Source: Megalopta genalis
Lineage: Eukaryota > Arthropoda > Insecta > Hymenoptera > Halictidae
Assembly (NCBI RefSeq): GCF_051020955.1
Contig: NW_027476400.1
Coordinates: 186,001 to 250,000 of the forward strand
Reading direction: 5' to 3'
DNA length: 64,000 nt
A model generated the notes under the pieces. The model was not told where the DNA came from and searched no databases. It saw only the letters and a program-made list of their open reading frames with translations. Both the position numbers and the translations under genes were made by a program. Position 1 is the stretch's first letter. Every line of letters starts with the position of its first letter. Of the stretch, positions 54,440 to 64,000 are shown in pieces.

Positions 54440-56600
54440 AAACACATGATTTAGCATCAAATCAATGCGAAGTAGAAGGCTGATCTTCGAATCCATGCGT
54501 AACAAATGGTTTAGCTTCAAATACTTGTGATATACATGATTTAGCTTCAACAGCATGCGAAACAAACGAGTTAGCTTCCAATCCATGCGAAACACATGAT
54601 TTAGCTTCAAATCAATGCGAATTAGAAGGGTTATCTTGGAATCCATGCGAAACGTATGATATAGCTTCAAATACTTGTGATATACATGATTTAGCTTCAA
54701 CAGCATGCGAAACAAACGAGTTAGCTTCAAATCCATGCGAAACACATGATTTAGCATCAAATCAATGCGAAGTAGGAGGATGATCATCGAATCCATGCGA
54801 AGCAAGTGGTTTAGCTTCAAATACTTGTGATATACATGATTTAGCTTCAACAGCATGCGAAACAAATGAGTTATCTTCAAATCCAAGCGAAACACATGAT
54901 TTATCTTCAAGTCAATGCGATGTAGAACGCTTGGCTTCAAAACCATGGGAATCACATGGTTTAGCTTCAAATACTTGTGATATGCATGATTTAGCTTCAA
55001 CTACTAGCGAAAAAAACGAGTTAGCTTCAAATCCAAGCGAAACACATGATTTAGCTTCAAATCAATGCGAATTAGAAGGGTTATCTTCGAATCCATGCGA
55101 AACAAATGATATAGCTTCAAATACTTGTGATATACATGATTTAACTTCAACAGCATCCGAAACAAACGAGTTAGATTCAAATCCATGCGAAACACATGAT
55201 TTAGCTTCAAATCAATGCGAAGAAGTAGGCATATCTTCGAATCCATGCGAAACAAATGGATTAGCTTCTTATACTTGTGATATACATGATTTAGCTTCAA
55301 CAGCATGCGAAACAAACGAGTTAGCTTCAAATCCATGCGAAACACATGATTTAGCATCAAATCAATGCGAAGTAGAAGGCTGATCTTCGAATCCATGCGA
55401 ATCAAATGGTTTAGCTTCAAATACTTGTGATATACATGATTTAGCTTCAACAGCATGCGAAACAAATGAGTTATATTCAAATCCAAGCGAAACACATGAT
55501 TTATCTTCAAATCTATGCGAATTAGAAGGGTTATCTTGGAATCCATGCGAAACGTATGATATAGCTTCAAATAGTTGTGATATACACGTTTCAGCTTCAA
55601 CTGCATGCGAAACAAACGAGTTAGCTTCAAATCCATGCGAAACACATGATTTAGATTAAAATCAATGCGAAGTAGAAGGCTTATCTTCGAATCCATGCGA
55701 AACAAATGGTTTAGCTTCAAATACTTGTGATATACATGATTCAGCTTCAACACCATGCGAAACAATCGAGTTAGCTTCAAATCCATGCGAAACACATGAT
55801 TTATCTTCAAATCTATGCGAATTAGAAGGGTTATCTTGGAATCCATGCGAAACGTATGATATAGCTTCAAATACTTGTGATATACATGATTTAGCTTCAA
55901 CAGCATGCGAAACAAACGAGTTAGCTTCAAAACCGAGCGAAACACATGATTTAACCTCAAATCAATGCGAAGTAGAAGGCTTAGCTTCGAATAAATGCGA
56001 AACAAATTGTTTAGCTTCAAATACTTGTGATATATATGATTTAGCTTCAACAGCATGCGAAACAAACGAGTTAGCTTCAAATCCATGCGAAACACATGAT
56101 TTAGCTTCAAATCTATGCGAATTAGAAGGGTTATCTTGGAATCCATGCGAAACGTATGATATAGCTTCAAATACTTGTGATATACATGATTTAGCTTCAA
56201 CAGCATGCGAAACAAACGAGTTAGCTTCAAAACCGAGCGAAACACATGATTTAACCTCAAATCAATGCGAAGTAGAAGGCTTAGCTTCGAATAAATGCGA
56301 AACAAATTGTTTAGCTTCAAATACTTGTGATATATATGATTTAGCTTCAACAGCATGCGAAACAAACGAGTTAGCTTCAAATCCATGCGAAACACATGAT
56401 TTAGCTTCAAATCAATGCGAAGTAGGAGGTTTATCTTCGATCCCATGCGATACAAATGGTTTAGCTTCAAATACTTGTGATATACATGATTTAGCTTGAA
56501 CAGCATGCGAAACAAACGAGTTAGCTTCAAATCCATGCGAAACACATGATTTAGCATCAAATCAATGCGAAGTAGAAGGCTGATCTTCAAATCCATGCGA
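54440..56600 (+). repeat. 2,160-bp-offset tandem duplication, left copy
   Basis: It matches 56600-58260 at +2,160 bp (72 units) up to about 56100, then at +1,860 bp because of an extra 300 bp at 56101-56400. Shared private features are the GGAGGATGATCATCG unit (54775 and 56935), the CCATGCGTAAC unit, ACACGTTTCAGC (55587 and 57747) and ACACCATGCGAAACAATCG (55751 and 57911). Confidence 0.82.
55801..56400 (+). repeat. 300-bp tandem duplication inside the 2,160-bp repeat
   Basis: Positions 55801-56100 and 56101-56400 match at +300 bp, including ACCGAGCGAAACACATG with TTAACCTC and the AAATTGTTTAGC substitution. The right 2,160-bp copy has only one such unit and lacks that substitution, so the 300-bp step came after the 2,160-bp duplication. 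Confidence 0.85.
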
Positions 56601-58456
56601 AACACATGATTTAGCATCAAATCAATGCGAAGTAGAAGGCTGATCTTCGAATCCATGCGTAACAAATGGTTTAGCTTCAAATACTTGTGATATACATGAT
56701 TTAGCTTCAACAGCATGCGAAACAAACGAGTTAGCTTCCAATCCATGCGAAACACATGATTTAGCTTCAAATCAATGCGAATTAGAAGGGTTATCTTGGA
56801 ATCCATGCGAAACGTATGATATAGCTTCAAATACTTGTGATATACATGATTTAGCTTCAACAGCATGCGAAACAAACGAGTTAGCTTCAAATCCATGCGA
56901 AACACATGATTTAGCATCAAATCAATGCGAAGTAGGAGGATGATCATCGAATCCATGCGAAGCAAGTGGTTTAGCTTCAAATACTTGTGATATATATGAT
57001 TTAGCTTCAACAGCATGCGAAACAAATGAGTTATCTTCAAATCCAAGCGAATCACATGATTTATCTTCAAGTCAATGCGATGTAGAACGCTTGGCTTCAA
57101 AACCATGGGAATCACATGGTTTAGCTTCAAATACTTGTGATATGCATGATTTAGCTTCAACTACTAGCGAAAAAAACGAGTTAGCTTCAAATCCAAGCGA
57201 AACACATGATTTAGCTTCAAATCAATGCGAATTAGTAGGGTTATCTTCGAATCCATGCGAAACAAATGATATAGCTTCAAATACTTGTGATATACATGAT
57301 TTAACTTCAATAGCATCCGAAACAAACGAGTTAGATTCAAATCCATGCGAAACACATGATTTAGCTTCAAATCAATGCGAAGAAGTAGGCATATCTTCGA
57401 ATCCATGCGAAACAAATGGATTAGCTTCTTATACTTGTGATATACATGATTTAGCTTCAACAGCATGCGAAACAAACGAGTTAGCTTCAAATCCATGCGA
57501 AACACATGATTTAGCATCAAATCAATGCGAAGTAGAAGGCTGATCTTCGAATCCATGCGAATCAAATGGTTTAGCTTCAAATACTTGTGATATACATGAT
57601 TTAGCTTCAACAGCATGCGAAACAAATGAGTTATATTCAAATCCAAGCGAAACACATGATTTATCTTCAAATCTATGCGAATTAGAAGGGTTATCTTGGA
57701 ATCCATGCGAAACGTATGATATAGCTTCAAATACTTGTGATATACACGTTTCAGCTTCAACTGCATGCGAAACAAACGAGTTAGCTTCAAATCCATGCGA
57801 AACACATGATTTAGATTAAAATCAATGCGAAGTAGAAGGCTTATCTTCGAATCCATGCGAAACAAATGGTTTAGCTTCAAATACTTGTGATATACATGAT
57901 TTAGCTTCAACACCATGCGAAACAATCGAGTTAGCTTCAAATCCATGCGAAACACATGATTTATCTTCAAATCTATGCGAATTAGAAGGGTTATCTTGGA
58001 ATCCATGCGAAACGTATGATATAGCTTCAAATACTTGTGATATACATGATTTAGCTTCAACAGCATGCGAAACAAACGAGTTAGCTTCAAAACCGAGCGA
58101 AACACATGATTTAACCTCAAATCAATGCGAAGTAGAAGGCTTAGCTTCGAATAAATGCGAAACAAATGGTTTAGCTTCAAATACTTGTGATATATATGAT
58201 TTAGCTTCAACAGCATGCGAAACAAACGAGTTAGCTTCAAATCCATGCGAAACACATGATTTAGCTTCAAATCAATGCGAAGTAGGAGGTTTATCTTCGA
58301 TCCCATGCGATACAAATGGTTTAGCTTCAAATACTTGTGATATACATGATTTAGCTTGAACAGCATGCGAAACAAACGAGTTAGCTTCAAATCCATGCGA
58401 AACACATGATTTAGCATCAAATCAATGCGAAGTAGAAGGCTGATCTTCAAATCCAT
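56601..58456 (+). repeat. 2,160-bp-offset tandem duplication, right copy
   Basis: This is the partner of 54440-56600. The few differences are single substitutions, for example AATAGTTG against AATACTTG (55572 and 57732) and AAATTGTTTAGC against AAATGGTTTAGC. It ends at the start of the right 9.1-kb copy. Confidence 0.82.
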
Positions 58457-59620
58457 GCGAAACACATGATTTAGCATCAAATCAATGCGAAGTAGAAGGC
58501 TGATCTTCGAATCCATGCGAAGCAAATGGTTTATCTTCAAATACTTGTGATATACATGATTTAGCTTCAAAAGCATGCGAAACAAACGAGTTAGATTCAA
58601 ATCCATGCGAAACACATGATTTAGCTTCAAATCAATGCGAAGAAGTAGGCATATCTTCGAATCCATGCGAAACAAATGGATTAGCTTCTTATACTTGTGA
58701 TATACATGATTTAGCTTCAACAGCATGCGAAATAAACGAGTTAGCTTCAAATCCATGCGAAACACATGATTTAGCTTCAAATCAATGCGAATTAGAAGGG
58801 TTATCTTGGAATCCATGCGAAACGTATGATATAGCTTCAAATACTTGTGGTATACATGATTTAGCTTCAACAGCATGCGAAACAAACGAGTTAGCTTCAA
58901 ATCCATGCGAAACACATGATTTAGCATCAAATCAATGCGAAGTAGAAGGCTGATCTTCGAATCCATGCGAAGCAAATGGTTTATCTTCAAATACTTGTGA
59001 TATACATGATTTAGCTTCAAAAGCATGCGAAACAAATGAGTTATATTCAAATCCAAGCGAAACACATTATTTATCTTCAAATCTATGCGAATTAGAAGGG
59101 TTATCTTGGAATCCATGCGAAACGTATGATATAGCTTCAAATACTTGTGATATACATGATTTAGCTTCAACAGCATGCGAAACAAACGAGTTAGCTTCAA
59201 AACCGAGCGAAACACATGATTTAACCTCAAATCAATGCGAAGTAGAAGGCTTAGCTTCGAATAAATGCGAAACAAATGGTTTAGCTTCAAATACTTGTGA
59301 TATATATGATTTAGCTTCAACAGCATGCGAAACAAACGAGGTAGCTTCAAATCCATGCGAAACACATGATTTAGCTTCAAATCAATGCGAATTAGAAGGG
59401 TTATCTTGGAATCCATGCGAAACGTATGATATAGCTTCAAATACTTGTGATATACATGATTTAGCTTCAACAGCATGCGAAACAGACGAGATAGCATGAA
59501 ATCCATGCGAAACACATGATTTAGCATCAAATCAATGCGAAGTAGAAGGCTGATCTTCGAATCCATGCGAAGCAAATAGTTTAGCTTCAAATACTTGTGA
59601 TATGCATGATTTAGCTTCAA
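57164..59620 (-). other. Longest - strand open frame (818 codons), probably not a gene
   Basis: It reads as a 50-residue repeat of basic, leucine-rich decapeptides of the HVFRMDLKLN type. The start codon would be TTG, not ATG, and the stop (TAG on this strand) comes from the landmark ACTACTAGCG unit. The same unit ends related frames at 43482, 46544, 48734, 53441 and 55001. No recognisable domain, signal or flanking regulatory sequence is present. The frame stays open because the unit lacks stops in this phase. Confidence 0.08.
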
Positions 59621-62600
59621 CTACTAGCGAAAAACGAGTTAGCTTCAAATCCAAGCGAAACACATGATTTAGCTTCGAATCCATGCGAAACAAATGATAT
59701 AGCTTCAAATACTTGTGATATACATGATTTAACTTCAACAGCATCCGAAACAAACGAGTTAGATTCAAATCCATGCGAAACACATGATTTAGCTTCAAAT
59801 CAATGCGAAGAAGTAGGCATATCTTCGAATCCATGCGAAACAAATGGATTAGCTTCTTATACTTGTGATATACATGATTTAGCTTCAACAGCATGCGAAA
59901 TAAACGAGTTAGCTTCAAATCCATGCGAAACACATGATTTAGCTTCAAATCAATGCGAATTAGAAGGGTTATCTTGGAATCCATGCGAAACGTATGATAT
60001 AGTTTCAAATACTTGTGGTATACATGATTTAGCTTCAACAGCATGCGAAACAAACGAGTTAGCTTCAAATCCATGCGAAACACATGATTTAGCATCAAAT
60101 CAATGCGAAGTAGAAGGCTGATCTTCGAATCCATGCGAAGCAAATGGTTTAGCTTCAAATACTTGTGATATACATGATTTAGCTTCAACAGCATGCGAAA
60201 CAAATGAGTTATATTCAAATCCAAGCGAAACACATGATTTATCTTCAAATCTATGCGAATTAGAAGGGTTATCTTGGAATCCATGCGAAACGTATGATAT
60301 AGCTTCAAATACTTGTGATATACATGATTCAGCTTCAACAGCATGCGAAACAAACGAGTTAGCTTCAAATCCATGCGAAACACATGATTTAGCATCAAAT
60401 CAATGCGAAGTAGAAGGCTGATCTTCGAATCCATGCGAAGCAAATGGTTTAGCTTCAAATACTTGTGATATACATGATTTAGCTTCAACAGCATGCGAAA
60501 CAAATGAGTTATATTCAAATCCAAGCGAAACACATGATTTATCTTCAAATCTATGCGAATTAGAAGGGTTATCTTGGAATCCATGCGAAACGTATGATAT
60601 AGCTTCAAATACTTGTGATATACATGATTCAGCTTCAACTGCATGCGAAACAAACGAGTTAGCTTCAAAACCAAGCGAAACACATGATTTAGCCTCAAAT
60701 CAATGCGAAGTAGAAGGCTTAGCTTCGATAAATGCGAACCAAATGGTTTAGCTTCAAATACTTGTGATATGCATGATTTAGCTTCAACTAGTAGCGAAAA
60801 AAACGAGTTAGCTTCAAATCCAAGCGAAACACATGATTTAGATTCAAATCAATGCGAATTAGAAGGGTTATCTTCGTATCGATGCGAAACAAATGGTTTA
60901 GCTTCAAATACTTGTGATATACATGATTCAGCTTCAACTGCATGCGAAACAAACGAGTTACCTTTAAATCCATGCGAAAGACATGATTTAGATTAAAATC
61001 AATGCGAAGTAGAAGGCTTATCTTCGAATCCATGCGAAACAAATGGTTTAGCTTCAAATACTTGTGATATACATGATTTAGCTACTACTGCATGCGAAAA
61101 AAACGAGTTAGCTTCAAAACCAAGCGAAACACATGATTTAGACTCAAATCAATGCGAAGTAGAAGGCTTAGCTTCGAATAAATGCGAAACAAATGGTTTA
61201 GCTTCAAATACTTGTGATATATATGATTTAGCTTCAACAGCATGCGAAACAAACGAGTTAGCTTCAAATCCATGCGAAACACATGATTTAGCTTCAAATC
61301 AATGCGAAACACATGATTTAGCTTCAAATCAATGCGAATTAGAAGGGTTATCTTGGAATCCATGCGAAACGTATGATATAGCTTCAAATACTTGTGATAG
61401 ACATGATTTAGCTTCAACAGCATGCGAAACAAACGAGTTAGCTTCAAATCCATGCGGAACACATGATTTAGCATCAAATCAATGCGAAGTAGGAGGCTGA
61501 TCATCGAATCCATGCGAAGCAAGTGGTTTAGCTTCAAATACTTGTGATATACATGATTTAGCTTCAACAGCATGCGAAACAAACGAGTTAGCTTCAAATC
61601 CATGCGAAACACATGATTTAGCTTCAAATCAATGCGAATTAGAAGGGTTATCTTGGAATCCATGCGAAACGTATGATATAGCTTCAAATACTTGTGATAT
61701 ACATGATTTAGCTTCAACAGCATGCGAAACAAACGAGTTAGCTTCAAATCCATGCGAAACACATGATTTAGCATCAAATCAATGCGAAGTAGGAGGCTGA
61801 TCATCGAATCCATGCGAAGCAAGTGGTTTAGCTTCAAATACTTGTGATATACATGATTTAGCTTCAACAGCATGCGAAACAAATGAGCTATCATCAAATC
61901 CAAGCGAAACACATGATTTATCTTCAAGTCAATGCGATGTAGAACGCTCGGCTTCAAAACCATGGGAATCACATGGTTTAGCTTCAAATACTTGTGATAT
62001 GCATGATTTAGCTTCAACTACTAGCGAAAAAGACGAGTTAGCTTCAAATCCAAGCGAAACACATGATTTAGCTTCAAATCAATGCGAATTAGAAGGGTTA
62101 TCTTCGAATCCATGCGAAACAAATGATATAGCTTCAAATACTTGTGATATACATGATTTAACTTCAACAGCATCCGAAACAAACGAGTTAGATTCAAATC
62201 CATGCGAAACACATGATTTAGCTTCAAATCAATGCGAAGAAGTAGGCATATCTTCGAATCCATGCGAAACAAATGGATTAGCTTCTTATACTTGTGATAT
62301 ACATGATTTAGCTTCAACAGCATGCGAAATAAACGAGTTAGCTTCAAATCCATGCGAAACACATGATTTAGCTTCAAATCAATGCGAATTAGAAGGGTTA
62401 TCTTGGAATCCATGCGAAACGTATGATATAGCTTCAAATACTTGTGGTATACATGATTTAGCTTCAACAGCATGCGAAACAAACGAGTTAGCTTCAAATC
62501 CATGCGAAACACATGATTTAGCATCAAATCAATGCGAAGTAGAAGGCTGATCTTCGAATCCATGCGAAGCAAATGGTTTATCTTCAAATACTTGTGATAT

Positions 62601-64000
62601 ACATGATTTAGCTTCAACAGCATGCGAAACAAATGAGTTATATTCAAATCCAAGCGAAACACATGATTTATCTTCAAATCTATGCGAATTAGAAGGGTTA
62701 TCTTGGAATCCATGCGAAACGTATGATATAGCTTCAAATACTTGTGATATACATGATTTAGCTTCAACAGCATGCGAAACAAACAAGTTAGCTTCAAAAC
62801 CGAGCGAAACACATGATTTAACCTCAAATCAATGCGAAGTAGAAGGCTTAGCTTCGAATAAATGCGAAACAAATGGTTTAGCTTCAAATACTTGTGATAT
62901 ATATGATTTAGCTTCAACAGCATGCGAAACAAACGAGTTAGCTTCAAATCCATGCGAAACACATGATTTAGCATCAAATCAATGCGAATTAGAAGGGTTA
63001 TCTTGGAATCCATGCGAAACACATGATTTAGCATCAAATCAATGCGAAGTAGAAGGCTGATCTTCGAATCCATGCGTAACAAATGGTTTAGCTTCAAATA
63101 CTTGTGATATACATGATTTAGCTTCAACAGCATGCGAAACAAACGAGTTAGCTTCCAATCCATGCGAAACACATGATTTAGCTTCAAATCAATGCGAATT
63201 AGAAGGGTTATCTTGGAATCCATGCGAAACGTATGATATAGCTTCAAATACTTGTGATATACATGATTTAGCTTCAACAGCATGCGAAACAAACGAGTTA
63301 GCTTCAAATCCATGCGAAACACATGATTTAGCATCAAATCAATGCGAAGTAGGAGGATGATCATCGAATCCATGCGAAGCAAGTGGTTTAGCTTCAAATA
63401 CTTGTGATATACATGATTTAGCTTCAACAGCATGCGAAACAAATGAGTTATCTTCAAATCCAAGCGAAACACATGATTTATCTTCAAGTCAATGCGATGT
63501 AGAACGCTTGGCTTCAAAACCATGGGAATCACATGGTTTAGCTTCAAATACTTGTGATATGCATGATTTAGCTTCAACTACTAGCGAAAAAAACGAGTTA
63601 GCTTCAAATCCAAGCGAAACACATGATTTAGCTTCAAATCAATGCGAATTAGAAGGGTTATCTTCGAATCCATGCGAAACAAATGATATAGCTTCAAATA
63701 CTTGTGATATACATGATTTAACTTCAACAGCATCCGAAACAAACGAGTTAGATTCAAATCCATGCGAAACACATGATTTAGCTTCAAATCAATGCGAAGA
63801 AGTAGGCATATCTTCGAATCCATGCGAAACAAATGGATTAGCTTCTTATACTTGTGATATACATGATTTAGCTTCAACAGCATGCGAAACAAACGAGTTA
63901 GCTTCAAATCCATGCGAAACACATGATTTAGCATCAAATCAATGCGAAGTAGAAGGCTGATCTTCGAATCCATGCGAATCAAATGGTTTAGCTTCAAATA
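58457..64000 (+). repeat. 9,087-bp tandem duplication, right copy (incomplete, lacks 510 bp)
   Basis: This copy runs past the window end; position 64000 corresponds to about 55423 in the left copy. About 510 bp (17 units) equivalent to roughly 52150-52660 are missing, with the junction near 61240. There the copy changes from the text before 52150 (GCATGCGATAC) to the text after 52660 (GCATGCGAAAC). Because 510 is not a multiple of 150, the unit order is shifted at the junction. Confidence 0.85.

Larger units (their letters stand above)
49370..58456 (+). repeat. 9,087-bp tandem duplication, left copy
   Basis: The boundary is set by GGCTGATCTTCG at 49411, which matches 58498 at +9,087 bp, while sequence before about 49370 does not match that before 58456. 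The offset stays 9,087 bp to about 52150, then falls to 8,577 bp to the window end. Wherever compared the copies look identical, including the two-base loss GCGAAAAACGAG (50545 and 59632) and the one-base loss near 51640 and 60727. Confidence 0.85.
1..64000 (+). repeat. 30-bp tandem satellite/minisatellite array filling the window
   Basis: Every part of the window can be assigned to a 30-bp unit that begins TTAGCTTCAAAT and carries the core ATGCGAAA at unit positions 15-22. All units point the same way and no inversion was seen. The register changes only about 48 times in roughly 2,130 units. One-base losses lie near 548, 670, 1748, 1823, 3967, 5075, 6875, 7384, 9034, 9771, 10620, 11880, 14399, 16138, 18177, 19916, 20634, 23155, 24894, 25313, 29813, 32333, 34072, 34492, 40374, 41512, 41662, 46407, 46484, 51640 and 60727. 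Two-base losses lie near 9967, 50545 and 59632. One-base gains lie near 1285, 5965, 9900, 22100, 28430, 31280, 36260, 37912, 38362, 40462, 44456, 45597, 45682 and 45750. Neither array edge is inside the window. Such an array is typical of eukaryotic satellite DNA; that assignment is inference. Confidence 0.98.
1..64000 (+). repeat. 150-bp higher-order repeat built of five unit types (A-B-C-D-E)
   Basis: Five diverged versions of the 30-bp unit recur in fixed cyclic order, so the true period is about 150 bp (up to about 427 copies). Type A ends ACACATGAT, B ends GTAGAAGGC, C has TCTTCG near its start and ends ACAAATGGT, D has the core ACTTGTGATATA, and E has ACAGCATGC or ACTGCATGC and ends AAACGAG. 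In the + frame these read LASNPCETHD, LASNQCEVEG, LSSNPCETNG, LASNTCDIHD and LASTACETNE. The order is broken in places, for example E directly followed by a C-like unit at 13990-14019, but the 30-bp spacing is kept. Many larger offsets are exact multiples of 150 (300, 450, 1350, 1950 bp), so most exchanges respected the 150-bp register. Others (510, 2160) respect only the 30-bp one. Confidence 0.95.

Noticed and set aside
1..64000. Many open reading frames of 60-967 codons on both strands as protein-coding genes
   Set aside because: They are forced by a 30-bp unit that is stop-free in three frames. They overlap each other antisense, have no unique domain, start at internal core ATGs or at TTG, and end at recurring variant units. 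Four differences I compared between related copies were all amino-acid-changing in the + frame.
1..64000. CRISPR array (regular short repeats)
   Set aside because: The repeats are contiguous with no unique spacers; what differs between units is ordered unit types, not spacers. No cas gene is present.
1..64000. Pentapeptide-repeat or beta-solenoid (antifreeze-like) protein in the + frame
   Set aside because: The decapeptide L-A/S-S-N/T-x-C-E/D does not fit the A(N/D)LxX pentapeptide pattern or the TxT/TCT antifreeze patterns, and stops break the frame throughout.
1..64000. Inverted repeats or hairpin terminators from CATGCGAA/TTCGCATG
   Set aside because: All units are in the same orientation, so no long inverted pairs exist. 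The only symmetry is the short imperfect dyad in C units, without a terminator-like GC stem and T tract.
1..64000. Register slips explained as sequencing errors
   Set aside because: Most of the common slips, for example GCGAACACATG at eight places and GCGAAAAACGAG at two, sit at identical positions in duplicated blocks. They are therefore inherited, though isolated slips in A-runs could still be errors.

Overview
The whole 64-kb window is one uninterrupted, head-to-tail tandem array. Its basic unit is 30 bp, giving about 2,130 units, all in one orientation. Five diverged unit types normally follow each other in the fixed cyclic order A-B-C-D-E and form a 150-bp higher-order repeat (HOR). On the + strand the five types read, as decapeptides, LASNPCETHD (A), LASNQCEVEG (B), LSSNPCETNG (C), LASNTCDIHD (D) and LASTACETNE (E). 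I found no unique gene, no tRNA or rRNA, no recognisable mobile element, no CRISPR array and no flanking single-copy DNA. The composition estimated from the five consensus units is about 37% G+C, with CpG not depleted.

A pure satellite or minisatellite array of this size, with nested higher-order structure, points to a eukaryotic genome in heterochromatin, near a centromere or in another satellite block. No conserved gene is present, so the taxon cannot be named. A bacterial giant-repeat gene is unlikely because every frame is broken repeatedly and no non-repeat domain occurs.

Layout. (1) 1 to about 12.2 kb: the most diverged zone, a mosaic of duplications at offsets of 3,328, 4,677, 2,909, 3,236, 2,097 and 1,259 bp, with the densest single-base register slips. 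(2) About 12.2-20.0 kb: two copies of a 3,778-bp block, each with two 1.36-kb sub-blocks spaced 1,739 bp apart. (3) About 19.92-36.93 kb: a 9,178-bp tandem duplication. The left copy carries an extra internal 1,350-bp tandem duplication, so the right copy is 7,828 bp. (4) About 37-46 kb: an irregular zone with a 1,950-bp duplication, an island of strongly diverged units near 39.5-39.7 kb, and several +1 register slips. (5) About 46.4-64 kb: a young, homogeneous zone with a 5,157/4,707-bp duplication, a 2,160-bp duplication, local 300- and 450-bp expansions, and a 9,087-bp tandem duplication from about 49.37 kb that runs off the window end, its second copy lacking 510 bp.

Long open frames exist on both strands (967 codons on +, 818 codons on -). 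They follow from arithmetic: the unit is divisible by three and three of its six frames lack stops. Nothing I could check supports translation. The interest lies in array architecture and evolution: strict 30-bp register, nested duplications preserved as a fossil record, recombinant units joined near the ATGCGA core, a 16-bp dyad motif in type C units, and a homogenisation gradient from left to right.
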